This document shows, piece after piece, positions 41,573-49,942 of a stretch of DNA of 64,000 nt. The notes beneath the pieces are model-generated. The model saw nothing but the letters and a program-made list of their open reading frames with translations. It ran no database searches and had not been told where the DNA came from. How positions within the stretch are numbered: the stretch's first letter is position 1; the number at the start of each line of letters is the position of its first letter. Location: positions 434,001-498,000 of the forward strand of contig NZ_VXLC01000014.1 in the NCBI RefSeq assembly GCF_008704205.1, in the 5' to 3' direction. The translations under genes were made by a program, and so were the position numbers. The DNA comes from Nocardia colli (lineage in GTDB: Bacteria; Actinomycetota; Actinomycetes; Mycobacteriales; Mycobacteriaceae).

Positions 41573-43042
41573 ATGAGTCTTCTGATTCCTCCGAAAGTCA
41601 CCGATGTCCAGGGCGACGTCCGTCGCCTACGTGCCCGAGTCGCCAAACGAGCGCAAACGCTGGGCGCCCGCGTCGCCGGTCAGTACCCGTCGGCGGAGCG
41701 CCCGCTGGCGGATCCGCCGACGGGCAGCGGATTGCGGCCGGTCCCCGGCGACTTCGGTGCGCCGGGAATCGGTTACACCCTGCACGCGCTGAGCGATCCG
41801 ATCGGCTTGGCGCGCGAGCGTGCCGAGCGCTACGGCCCGGTGAACTGGATGGGCATCCTCGGTCGCCCGATGGTCGGCGTCACCAGCCCCGCGGCCATCG
41901 AGGTCGTGCTCATGGATCGGGGCAAGGTCTTCTCGGCCGAACGCGGCTGGGAGTTCTTGATCGGCCCGTTCTTTCGCGGCGGTCTGCTGCTGCGCGACTT
42001 CGACGAGCATCTGTTCCATCGCCGGATCATGCAGCAGGCGTTCACCCGGCCGCGCCTCGTCGGCTACCTGGACCTGACCACCCCGCGGATCAGCCGCGGC
42101 ATCGCGGGCTGGCGGCCCGGCCCGCACTTCCCGCTCTTCGACGCGATCAAGCAGATCATGCTCGCGCAGGCCACCGAGGTCTTCGCCGGGGCCGAGCTCG
42201 GCCCGGAAAGCGTGGTGGTGGAACGAGCTTTCGAGGATGCGGTGCACGGCGGCGCCGCACTCATCCGCACCAATGTGCCCGGCGGGGTGTGGTCGCGCGG
42301 TATGCGCGGCCGCCGCATCCTCAGCGACTACTTCCGGCGCGAGCTGCCGGCCAAGCGGGCAGGGGACGGGACCGACCTGTTCAGCGTGTTGTGTCACGCC
42401 GAAACCGATGAGGGACATACCTTTTCGAATCAAGAGGTGATCGAGCACATGATCTTCGTGATGATGGCCGCGCACGACACCAGCACCATCGCCGCGTCCA
42501 TGCTCGCCTACGAACTCGCCCGTCATCCAGAATGGCAGGACCGGCTGCGCGCCGAATCCCGCGCGCTCGGCAAGCCGACCCTCGATTACGCCGACCTCGA
42601 TCGGCTACCCGGCCTGGACTTGGCGTTCAAAGAGGCGCTGCGCATGTATTCGCCGGTGGCGCAGCAGATTCGCGAAACCATCCGGGACACCGACATTCTC
42701 GGCCACTACGTGCCGAAGGGCACGCTGGTCATGGTCGGCGCGTACCCGATGATGCGCACCGAGGAATTCTGGTCCGACCCGGATGTCTTCGACCCGGAGC
42801 GGTTCGCCGCCGACCGGCGCGAGGACAAGTCGCACCGGCTGGCCTGGTCGCCGTTCGGCGGCGGCGCGCACAAGTGCATCGGCCTCTACTTCGGCGGCAT
42901 GACCGTCAAAGCCGTTCTGCACCAGATGTTGTTGCAGTACAGCTGGTCCGTGCGGCCGGGTTACGAGGTGCCGCTGGTCGCGGGCACCGGCCCGATGCCG
43001 GCCGACGGATTGCCCATCCACCTGGAGCGACTGCCGTCATGA
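41573..43042 (+). CDS. Cytochrome P450
   Basis: The 489-residue protein has I-helix AHDTST (300-305), ExxR EALR (354-357) and haem motif FGGGAHKCIG with C435. The length and N-terminus, without a membrane anchor, fit a soluble actinobacterial P450. ATG 41573 follows GAAGGGA; an upstream open extension (from ~40997) is antisense to the TetR gene and was rejected. Its stop overlaps the ferredoxin start (ATGA), so both are coupled. The substrate is unknown; lipids or sterols are possible. Confidence 0.93.
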   Translation: MSLLIPPKVTDVQGDVRRLRARVAKRAQTLGARVAGQYPSAERPLADPPTGSGLRPVPGDFGAPGIGYTLHALSDPIGLARERAERYGPVNWMGILGRPMVGVTSPAAIEVVLMDRGKVFSAERGWEFLIGPFFRGGLLLRDFDEHLFHRRIMQQAFTRPRLVGYLDLTTPRISRGIAGWRPGPHFPLFDAIKQIMLAQATEVFAGAELGPESVVVERAFEDAVHGGAALIRTNVPGGVWSRGMRGRRILSDYFRRELPAKRAGDGTDLFSVLCHAETDEGHTFSNQEVIEHMIFVMMAAHDTSTIAASMLAYELARHPEWQDRLRAESRALGKPTLDYADLDRLPGLDLAFKEALRMYSPVAQQIRETIRDTDILGHYVPKGTLVMVGAYPMMRTEEFWSDPDVFDPERFAADRREDKSHRLAWSPFGGGAHKCIGLYFGGMTVKAVLHQMLLQYSWSVRPGYEVPLVAGTGPMPADGLPIHLERLPS

Positions 43043-43227
43043 AGATCAACGCCGACCGCACCCGCTGCGAAGGCCACGGCATGTGTGAGGCTCTGGCCCC
43101 CAACCTTTTCCGCGTCGCCGACGACGGCATCGTCGCGCCGATCGCCGACCCGATCGACGACAACGACCGCGATCTGATCCAGCTCGCCGTCGACAGTTGC
43201 CCGGTCGAGGCGCTGCGCCTGACCTAG
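43039..43227 (+). CDS. P450-type 3Fe-4S ferredoxin
   Basis: The 62-residue protein has CEGHGMC (residues 10-16) and SCPVEAL near the end, the Cys pattern of actinobacterial 3Fe-4S or His-variant ferredoxins with His in place of the second Cys. It overlaps the P450 stop and is its likely electron donor. No reductase gene is adjacent. Confidence 0.93.
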   Translation: MKINADRTRCEGHGMCEALAPNLFRVADDGIVAPIADPIDDNDRDLIQLAVDSCPVEALRLT

Positions 43228-43238
43228 CAGTGGGCGCC

Positions 43239-43306
43239 GCGCATGAGTTGTGCAGCCGCGTACGAAATGGCTAGCAAATCCTTGCGCTGCTTAACAATTG
43301 GTGCGC
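43239..43306. repeat. 68-base dispersed repeat, copy A
   Basis: This sequence, starting GCGCATGAGTTGTGCAGCCG and ending GGTGCGC, matches 53927-53994 at about 51 of 68 positions with no gaps. A GACCTAGC octamer lies upstream of both. It contains a GTGCG-like hairpin in its 5' part. It is intergenic in both places. Function unknown. Confidence 0.6.
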
Positions 43307-43353
43307 GTGCGACGGACCTCAGCGCCGAGCGGCGGAAAGTGCTGCATGCGGGG

Positions 43354-43385
43354 TGATCTCACGGGGTGATATTCGGATGAGATCA
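43354..43385. promoter_or_regulatory. Inverted repeat before the membrane-protein pair
   Basis: TGATCTCA (43354-43361) and TGAGATCA (43378-43385) are perfect complements separated by 16 bases, 67 bases before the GTG start at 43453. Possible regulator site. Confidence 0.4.
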
Positions 43386-43452
43386 GGAGTTTGGAACCTC
43401 GGCGGCGAGGCATTACCTGTCCGAATACGACAGGCTCGGCAAGGAGGTTCAG

Positions 43453-44040
43453 GTGTCGTCTGGAGTGTTGATCATTGTGATCGTTCTGGTCGTTGTCGCG
43501 GCGGTGGTCGTCGCGTTAGCGGTGTGGCCGATGGTGCGCAGGCAGCGACTGCGCAGTAAGTTCGGCCCCGAGTACGACCGGACGGTCGAGGAACACGACG
43601 ACCGCCGGGCGGCCGAACGTGAACTGGCCGAACGCGAAAAGCGCCATGCCGAGCTGGAACTGCGCGCGCTGACGCCGGAACAGAAGCAGCTCTACACCGC
43701 GCAGTGGGTCGAGGTGCAGGAGCGGTTCATCGACGATCCGGCCGAAGCGCTGCAAGCCGCCGACCGGCTGCTGACCACGGTGATGGGCCAACGCGGTTAT
43801 CCCACCGAGAATTTCGACCAGCAGGTCGCCGACCTGTCCGTGGAGCACGCGGAGCCGCTCGGCCACTATCGCGCCGCGCACGAGATCGCGACCAGGGCGA
43901 CCGGCGCCGAGGTGTCCACCGAGGACCGGCGCGCCGCCATCGTGCACTACCGGGAGCTGTTCCAGGACTTGCTGAATGGCGCCACCGACAAGCAGACCCA
44001 CGACAAGAATTCCGAGCACGACAAGAAAGCACTGTCATGA
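43453..44040 (+). CDS. Membrane-anchored protein, 195 residues
   Basis: GTG 43453 follows AAGGAGG at a good distance. Residues ~4-26 are one membrane segment (GVLIIVIVLVVVAAVVVALAV), followed by a charged, mainly helical cytoplasmic-type region. Its core TAQWVEVQERFIDDPAEALQ resembles the C-terminal region of the next protein. I do not know a named function. Its stop overlaps the next start (ATGA), so both are made together. Confidence 0.75.
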   Translation: MSSGVLIIVIVLVVVAAVVVALAVWPMVRRQRLRSKFGPEYDRTVEEHDDRRAAERELAEREKRHAELELRALTPEQKQLYTAQWVEVQERFIDDPAEALQAADRLLTTVMGQRGYPTENFDQQVADLSVEHAEPLGHYRAAHEIATRATGAEVSTEDRRAAIVHYRELFQDLLNGATDKQTHDKNSEHDKKALS

Positions 44041-44783
44041 GCACCGAATACGAGCGCACCGTGCATTCCGGCAAGTCGACCGACGAGGCCCCGCTGAGTG
44101 AACGGGAGGCGCAGTCGTCCTGGCACGAGGACGAAGCCGCGCGCACCACCGGCGAGGCGGAAACCGGACTCGCAGAAGAGCATTCGAGCACCACTTCGGC
44201 CGAGCAGGCAAGCAAGACCGATCTGGATGTCGAACCCGAGCACGTGAGCACGACGGAGTACGACGCGGAACCCGATCGCGCGACGTCGGCGAACGCCGGT
44301 GCGGGGGCGGCGACAACCGCGGATTACGAGGCGCAGCCCGCGGAGACGGCCGCCGCCGACTACGACTACGACGCGCGGCCGACCGCCGAGGAAGATCAGG
44401 CGACCACCACGGCCGTCGACACCGAAGCGGATCAGTACCCGACTGCGGACCCCGCGACTCCCGCAAGTAACGGCGCTGAGCAGCAACATGTTTCGCTCGA
44501 CGACGTCGAGACCCCGCTGTTCGCCGAGGCCGACCTCGACCGGCTCCGCAGCCAGTGGCGTGAGGTGCAGGGCGCCTTCGTCGACAGCCCGCGCGACGCG
44601 GTCACCCAGGCCGACAAGATCGTCTCGGACATCATCTACCAGCTGACCACCGTCTACGCCGAACGCAAGCGGGTGCTCGAGGAGCGCAGCGCCGGCCTCC
44701 AGGAATCCGACACCGAGGACCTCCGCCAGGCGCTGCGCGGCTATCGGGGCTTCTTCCGCCGGCTGCTGTCGATCGAGTCGTAA
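44037..44783 (+). CDS. Acidic, largely disordered protein with domain shared with its neighbour
   Basis: The 248-residue protein has an acidic, Glu/Asp/Thr/Ala-rich N-terminal ~150 residues and a helical C-terminal region, RSQWREVQGAFVDSPRDAV..., similar to the coupled upstream protein. Its ATG overlaps that gene's stop. The two probably form a complex at the membrane, one anchored and one soluble. No family name is recognised with confidence. Confidence 0.7.
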   Translation: MSTEYERTVHSGKSTDEAPLSEREAQSSWHEDEAARTTGEAETGLAEEHSSTTSAEQASKTDLDVEPEHVSTTEYDAEPDRATSANAGAGAATTADYEAQPAETAAADYDYDARPTAEEDQATTTAVDTEADQYPTADPATPASNGAEQQHVSLDDVETPLFAEADLDRLRSQWREVQGAFVDSPRDAVTQADKIVSDIIYQLTTVYAERKRVLEERSAGLQESDTEDLRQALRGYRGFFRRLLSIES

Positions 44784-44808
44784 GCGTCCCTAGCGGAAAG
44801 CGTTGCCC

Positions 44809-45684
44809 ATGAACGTGTTTCGATTGCCGACCGAGCGGATCGACCGGGTCGCCGACTGGGTCGCCGAGCAGGTGAATTCGCGGGTCCCCGCCGCCGATCC
44901 GGCCGAGCGGGATCCCGAGTTCATCATCGACACGGTGGGTCCGGGCTGGATGTTCGCGCGGCTGTACTTCCGGGCCGAGGTCCGGGGGCTGGAGCGGATA
45001 CCGGAGCAGGGCCCGGTCCTGTTGGTCGGCAATCATTCCGGGGGCAACGTCTCACCCGAGGTGCTGGTGGCCACGCTGGCCTTCGTACGCCGGTTCGGTC
45101 CGCACCGCCCCTTCTATCAGCTGGCGCACGACATGGTGATGGCCTATCCGGTCATCGGCACCCTGTTGCGCCGGTTCGGCACGGTCGGTGCGGACCCGGA
45201 CAGCGCCCGGCAGGCGCTGCGCGACGGCGCGGTGGTGCTCGTCTATCCCGGCGGCGACTGGGAAGTGCACCGCCCCAGCTGGAAAGAGGACGAGATCGAC
45301 TTCGCCGGCCGCACCGGCTTCCTCCGCTTGGCCTGGGAGGAGAACGTGCCGATCGTGCCGATGGTCAACATGGGCGCCCAGCAGACCGCGTTGATGCTGT
45401 CCCGCGGCGACCGGCTGGCCCGGTTGTTGCGGCTGGACAAGATGTTGCGGCTCAAGGTGTTTCCGATCTCGATCGCCCTGCCGTGGGGACTCAATGTCGG
45501 TGATCTCGCCGGGCACATTCCGTTGCCGAGCAAGGTCACCGTCGAGTTCCTCGACCCGATCGATCTGCGCGCCGAACTGGGACCTGAGCTTGATCTGGAC
45601 GCCGCCTACGAGCACGTCACCGGCGTCATGCAGGAGGCGCTGAGCGGCCTCGCGGAGGAGCGCGGGTTGCCCATCGTCGGCTGA
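44809..45684 (+). CDS. Lysophospholipid/diacylglycerol acyltransferase family protein
   Basis: The 291-residue protein has the PlsC-like pattern with NHSGG (in LLVGNHSGGNVSP), the FRFG-type segment GTLLRRFGTVGADPDSA and VYPGGDWE, as in the hemolysin/DGAT-like acyltransferase group. The usual H-x4-D is not present exactly: an E occurs farther on. ATG 44809 was chosen; TTG 44803 gives two extra residues. It starts 25 bases after the acidic protein and may be in the same operon. Acyl acceptor unknown. Confidence 0.82.
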   Translation: MNVFRLPTERIDRVADWVAEQVNSRVPAADPAERDPEFIIDTVGPGWMFARLYFRAEVRGLERIPEQGPVLLVGNHSGGNVSPEVLVATLAFVRRFGPHRPFYQLAHDMVMAYPVIGTLLRRFGTVGADPDSARQALRDGAVVLVYPGGDWEVHRPSWKEDEIDFAGRTGFLRLAWEENVPIVPMVNMGAQQTALMLSRGDRLARLLRLDKMLRLKVFPISIALPWGLNVGDLAGHIPLPSKVTVEFLDPIDLRAELGPELDLDAAYEHVTGVMQEALSGLAEERGLPIVG

Positions 45685-45706
45685 TATCGGTGGGGCCGCA
45701 GTCGAT

Positions 45707-46153
45707 TCAGCTGGTGCCGGGGAGTGCCTGCGCGACGAACATGTAGCTCTTCTCCTCGACCCGGCGCGCGATCCGCCACTGCCCGTCGACCCGGGCGAAG
45801 GTGTCCAAATACCAAAGCCCGCAGAGCATCAGGCTCGGCGGGCCGTCACCGCCGGACAGCAGCATCGGGTTGTGACACATGGTCCGGCCGGTGGCCGTGT
45901 CGCCGTCGAGCGTGATCGACGAGTTGCTGATCAAGTGCTGGAACGCGGGAAAGTTCGGCAACATGGCGGCGAGGAATTTCTTCGTTGCCGCCACGTCGCC
46001 GGCCGCGCCGCCCATCGCGGAGTAATCGATGTGCGCGTCCACGGTGAAGATGTCGTCCAGCAGTTCCCACTGTCGGGTGTCGACCGCGTGGGAGTACCGG
46101 ACCATGAGGTCCTGGATCTCCAGGCGGTCCGAAATCTCTTGCAGGGACAGCAT
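45707..46153 (-). CDS. SnoaL/NTF2-like protein
   Basis: The 148-residue protein matches the SnoaL-like NTF2 fold: RLEIQDLMVRYSHAVDTRQW, LLDDIFTVDAHIDYSAMGG, HLISNSSITLDGDTATGRT and a C-terminal RIARRVEEKSYMFV. Such proteins are often hydratases, cyclases or dehydratases on small ring substrates. ATG 46153 gives the normal start; an upstream ATG adds 12 residues. It is convergent with the acyltransferase. Confidence 0.85.
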   Translation of the reverse strand: MLSLQEISDRLEIQDLMVRYSHAVDTRQWELLDDIFTVDAHIDYSAMGGAAGDVAATKKFLAAMLPNFPAFQHLISNSSITLDGDTATGRTMCHNPMLLSGGDGPPSLMLCGLWYLDTFARVDGQWRIARRVEEKSYMFVAQALPGTS

Positions 46154-46235
46154 GCTTGCTATGCCACCAGGCTCGGGCCCGGGAAGCAAGAGCCGGGCGC
46201 TCGATGTTGCCGGTGGCGGCGGAGGCGGGAGGGGG

Positions 46236-46433
46236 TCAGGCCTTGTGCGGGAGGATGGTCAATACAAGCGCGAGTCCGGCGGCGAGGCTGGCGAGCGCGA
46301 GGACCGTGGTGGTAGCAGACTGCGTCAGAGCTGCGATGCCGATCGAAAAGGCAAGGCACGTAGCGAATGCCAGTACCGCGGTCCCCGGCTCCACGCCGGC
46401 GATCCGGGTGGGTCGGTGATCCGTCGATGTCAT
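46236..46433 (-). CDS. Small membrane protein, 65 residues
   Basis: The protein begins MTSTDHRPTRIAG and has two hydrophobic segments (AVLAFATCLAFSIGIAALTQ and VLALASLAAGLALVLTIL), ending in PHKA. It is probably a small integral membrane protein. Weak SD GAGAG. No family is recognised. It lies 82 bases upstream of the NTF2-like gene on the same strand. Confidence 0.5.
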   Translation of the reverse strand: MTSTDHRPTRIAGVEPGTAVLAFATCLAFSIGIAALTQSATTTVLALASLAAGLALVLTILPHKA

Positions 46434-46453
46434 ACATCTCTCAATACCCATTC

Positions 46454-46895
46454 GGGGCCGTTACGAAACCGTGACTGTTCAATCGCCAGGTCAGCGGCCT
46501 TGGCCAGCTTCCCGCCGCGAGCGACTCGGCTGGTCATATCGGCGTAGGCGGGTGGACAGCGCGGTGTCGACGTCGCGTAGCCACCGCTCGGGCTCGATGC
46601 CCTTGTAGGTCTGCATGCCATCGGTGCGTGGGGCGGTGGCGAGTGCACTCGTTGGGCCTTTCCGTGCTTGTCGATCGTGGTCGACGGCAGGCTACGACCG
46701 CGTTCTTGCCCGGCCGGGGTGCGCGCCTGAACGAGACGTGAATGCGCTGGTCCTGGGCTCGGCTACCTGCTGTCCCCAGTTGGTGGGGACGGGTAAGTGG
46801 AGTACAGAAGTACTCGCGACCCAGGTCACGCGGCGTCGAATCATAGGGGCGTGCGGAACACCGCGCAGTAATTACCAAGAGCATGGAGTTCGCTC
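46454..46895. other. Region without a confident gene
   Basis: About 440 bases. On the minus strand, near 46621-46455, two overlapping frames have protein-like sequence: GIEPERWLRDVDTALSTRL, then in the next frame SRVARGGKLAKAADLAIEQS. This could be one gene broken by a frameshift, or chance. The rest shows nothing recognisable. A weak promoter for the next gene may be near its right end. Confidence 0.3.
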
Positions 46896-47555
46896 ATGGC
46901 CGAAAGATTCACCCTGCCGCCTCCGGGATTTCTGCGAACCGAGATCACCGATCTCGGCCACGACATCGATCCGAAATTCGCCGACGCGCGCGACTGGAGC
47001 GAACTGCTCTCGCCGGTGCGGACCACGCCGGTGCATTCGCCGGAACGGGACCTGCGCGCGGCCGACGAAGCCGCCGCGGCTGCGCCCGAGATCGCGCTCG
47101 GTCTGCCGGGCATCGCCGACCTGCTCGACGGCAAACGGTACGAGATCATCAGCGTCGGTACCCGATTCCTGGATCGTGACACCGAATATCCGGTGGTCGT
47201 CGTCTACAACTACGACGACGACATCGTCGTCGAGGTCATCGTCGACGTGGCCACGCGATCGCTCGTCGAGGTGCACACGACGCAGAACCAGCCCGCCGTG
47301 TCCGCGGCCGAGGAAGCTCGTGCCATCGACCTGGTCCGCCGCGACGGCCGGCTGGCCGAGCAGGGCATCGATGTCGGCACCGGCGCGGGGCTGATCGTCG
47401 AGGACGTGAATTTTCACAGCTCGCGGTACGGGCATCGGCTTGTCGATCTCCGCTTCGGCCCCGCGGATCGGCGGGTGCCCACGGCATTCGCCATCGTGGA
47501 TCTGAGTGCCGAGGACGTCGCCGAGGTCGGCTTGATCCGGGAGGGACGGTCATGA
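46896..47555 (+). CDS. Copper-amine-oxidase N-domain-like protein, first half of a split pair
   Basis: The 219-residue protein has a central beta-rich part (RYEIISVGTRFLDRDTEYPV, VVYNYDDDIVVEVIVDVATR, VSAAEEARAIDLVRRDGRLA) that resembles the N3-type domain of copper amine oxidases, which precedes their catalytic domain. It has no signal peptide. SD GGAG lies before ATG 46896. Its stop overlaps the start of the next gene (ATGA), which resembles the catalytic domain. The homology call is by eye and tentative. Confidence 0.5.
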   Translation: MAERFTLPPPGFLRTEITDLGHDIDPKFADARDWSELLSPVRTTPVHSPERDLRAADEAAAAAPEIALGLPGIADLLDGKRYEIISVGTRFLDRDTEYPVVVVYNYDDDIVVEVIVDVATRSLVEVHTTQNQPAVSAAEEARAIDLVRRDGRLAEQGIDVGTGAGLIVEDVNFHSSRYGHRLVDLRFGPADRRVPTAFAIVDLSAEDVAEVGLIREGRS

Positions 47556-48394
47556 GTAGCTCAGGAACAGTGAGTTGGCCGCCCGAGGCACCCGTCTGGA
47601 AGTTCTTCTGGGAGGTGCTGGACGGCAAGAGCGAAGCCATCGCCTTCCGTGATGTCTTCTACAAGGGCATCAAGGTGCTGCACCGGGCCAGCCTGCCGAT
47701 GATCCGCGTGCAATACGACGGCGGGGCCGGCGGTCCGTACAAGGACGCGCTCAGCAGCGGCAACATGCAGCGGCCCGTCGCGGTCTACGAGGGGACCAAC
47801 CCGGAGTACCGCTTCCTCGTGGTGGAGAGCTACCACGTGATCGGCCGCTACCGCCTGCTCAACCGGTGGATCTTCCGCAGCGACGGCATCATCCTCCCGC
47901 AGCTCTACAGCGCCGGCCTGCAACACCCGGCCAACCATCGTCACCACACGTACTGGCGATTCGACTGGGACATCGACGGTCCGGCGAACAACCTCGCGCT
48001 GCAACACGCACTGACGAGCCAGGACTGGGGTTACGGGCCCGGCTGGATCCCGCGGACCAGCGAACTGTCCTCGATCCACATCGGCGACAATCGCTGGGCG
48101 GTGCTCAAAAAGGGCACCGGGCGTGGGTTTCTCATCGACAAGGGGCCGTTCGACGGGGCCAGCGACTGGTTCTCCCGGCTCGACGTCGCCGTCACCGCCT
48201 ACCACGGTCCCGAGGATCTCGGCGGCGCGCTCGGCAACGCGAACGACGACGAGCTCTGGCGGCATGTCAACGGCGAGAACACCGATGGGGCCGACATCGT
48301 GATGTGGTACGTCGCGCACCTCGCGCACGAGGCGCACGACGGCGGCGACGAATGGCACGTCTGCGGGCCGATTCTGCGCCAGTTCGGTTACTGA
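47552..48394 (+). CDS. Copper-amine-oxidase catalytic-domain-like protein, second half of a split pair
   Basis: The 280-residue protein has segments that align in order with copper amine oxidase: GIKVLHRASLPMI; IGRYRLLNRWIFRSDG, in which Y100 stands where the topaquinone-forming Tyr would be; H129 and H131 before TYWRFDWDIDGPANN, like the HxH copper ligands and DIDG; and IVMWYVAHLAHEAH like the third ligand region. The topaquinone consensus NYD/EY is not kept (GRYRL). It may therefore be an inactive or differently acting relative. It is far shorter than the ~650-residue enzymes. Confidence 0.55.
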   Translation: MSSSGTVSWPPEAPVWKFFWEVLDGKSEAIAFRDVFYKGIKVLHRASLPMIRVQYDGGAGGPYKDALSSGNMQRPVAVYEGTNPEYRFLVVESYHVIGRYRLLNRWIFRSDGIILPQLYSAGLQHPANHRHHTYWRFDWDIDGPANNLALQHALTSQDWGYGPGWIPRTSELSSIHIGDNRWAVLKKGTGRGFLIDKGPFDGASDWFSRLDVAVTAYHGPEDLGGALGNANDDELWRHVNGENTDGADIVMWYVAHLAHEAHDGGDEWHVCGPILRQFGY

Positions 48395-49170
48395 TTCGCG
48401 TGCGCGCCCCGGCTCGGTCGGGGCGCGCATTCCAGGAGCAGGAACAGTGGGCGGGTGAAATTGTCGTTCCACCAAGGGTTTTGCCGGCGCTGCTCGTCGG
48501 TCGGGTGGGGCTCGCGTAAGTCGGTGATGACGAGACCGGCGGCGGTGATCATGCCGATGTAGGTTTCCAGCGAGAAGAACTGCTGGACCGAGGCGGCCGG
48601 TGAGGTTCGGCCCGCGACGTTGAACTTCTGTTCGACCGTGCGGATGCCGAAGTAGGAATCGATGGCGAAATCTTTTGTGCCGTCGGCTCGTTCGCTGCGT
48701 GCGGCATAGAAGCACGGATGCATGCCGAGCAGGATCACGCGGCCGGACGGCCGGAGTACCCGGGCGAATTCGTGAAAGCGATTGCCCGGGGCGTCGATTC
48801 CGTTCGGCAGGCGGTTGGCCACGACGAGATCGACCCTGGCGTCAGGGAGCGGGAGCGCCGCGACGTCGGCGTGGTGGAACGTCGACGTCGCGGGTGATGC
48901 ATCCGGGTGATCACTTGCCGCCCTGATGAATTCGGCGGAGGTGTCCACGCCGTACACATGGCGCGCGCCGCGTCGGACGAGCTCGCGTGCCAGATATCCC
49001 TCGCCGCAACCGGCGTCGAGAATCTCCAGCCCCGCGCAGTCGCCGATCGCCGCCAGCAGCGCCGGATCGGTCAGCTGTGTTTGATACGGGTCGACCCGGT
49101 CTCGCACGATTCCGATCCAGAACTCGGCGTTCGCCGCGTATGCCGCCGACACCCGCTCGTCTCCGACCAC
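48388..49170 (-). CDS. Class I SAM-dependent methyltransferase
   Basis: The 260-residue protein has SAM motif I ILDAGCGEGYLARELV (~residues 50-65), acidic loop GVDTSAEF and the post-motif VDLVVANRLPNGID. The C-terminal part (FFSLETYIGMITAAGLVITD) fits small-molecule methyltransferases. It overlaps the amine-oxidase-like gene end by seven bases, convergently. The substrate is unknown. Confidence 0.88.
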   Translation of the reverse strand: MVGDERVSAAYAANAEFWIGIVRDRVDPYQTQLTDPALLAAIGDCAGLEILDAGCGEGYLARELVRRGARHVYGVDTSAEFIRAASDHPDASPATSTFHHADVAALPLPDARVDLVVANRLPNGIDAPGNRFHEFARVLRPSGRVILLGMHPCFYAARSERADGTKDFAIDSYFGIRTVEQKFNVAGRTSPAASVQQFFSLETYIGMITAAGLVITDLREPHPTDEQRRQNPWWNDNFTRPLFLLLECAPRPSRGAHANQ

Positions 49171-49206
49171 GCCGCCTCCGTCCGCTACTGATGTGGACTC
49201 ATGATT

Positions 49207-49848
49207 TCACGAGACTCGGTTCGCCTGGACGATCCAGATCGGCATCGCGATCCGTCCGTTGTCGTCGGGTGCGGCATTCGGGTGCTGCTCGACGAACTCA
49301 CGGGAAGGTTCGGTGAGCGCGAGCAGTTCGCCTGAGGTCAGGTCGGTGATCGCCCAGCCGCCGGCGGTCAGTGTGTCTCGAATGTTGCTTTCCGGCACAG
49401 GAAGTGGGGAAGGAACGCCGTTGATCGTCTGGTCGGAGAAACACAGCATGTTCAGCCGTGCGCCAGGTTTCGTAGCGCGGTGTAGAGCCCGGACATACCG
49501 CGCGCGGTCCGCGTCGGTCAGGCAGTGGTAGAGCGCGCTGTCCAGCACGGTGTCGAACCGCTCGGCGAAGCCGGTGAGGTCGGTGGCGTCGGCGACGCAG
49601 AATTCGACGTTCACTCCCGCCGCTCGCCGCCGTGCCTGCTCGACGGCAGGCGCGGCGGCATCGATCGCGGTCACCCGATACCCCTTTCGTGCGAGGTAGA
49701 CCGCGTTGTCGCCGAGACCACAGCCCACATCGAGCACCGCACCGGACAGCCGTCCCGCGCGTTCGAACGCGACAACGGCCGGCTGGGGCTCACCGAGATC
49801 CCAGGGCACGGTGGAGGTCGTATACAGGTCATCGAAGTCGAGAATCAT
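49207..49848 (-). CDS. Class I SAM-dependent methyltransferase, thiopurine-methyltransferase-like
   Basis: The 213-residue protein begins MILDFDDLYTTSTVPWDLGE, like thiopurine/tellurite-resistance-type methyltransferases, and has motif I VLDVGCGLGDNAVYLARKGY with VTAIDAAAPAVEQA. It is 36 bases upstream of the other methyltransferase on the same strand, so the pair may form an operon. Confidence 0.86.
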   Translation of the reverse strand: MILDFDDLYTTSTVPWDLGEPQPAVVAFERAGRLSGAVLDVGCGLGDNAVYLARKGYRVTAIDAAAPAVEQARRRAAGVNVEFCVADATDLTGFAERFDTVLDSALYHCLTDADRARYVRALHRATKPGARLNMLCFSDQTINGVPSPLPVPESNIRDTLTAGGWAITDLTSGELLALTEPSREFVEQHPNAAPDDNGRIAMPIWIVQANRVS

Positions 49849-49942
49849 TCTTCGAGCTTGGCCTCGGCAGATGCGTCGTCACGAGCCAGAGATTTGTTTC
49901 TCGCGGATTCCGTCATCAATATCGATCAGATACCGGAATCCG

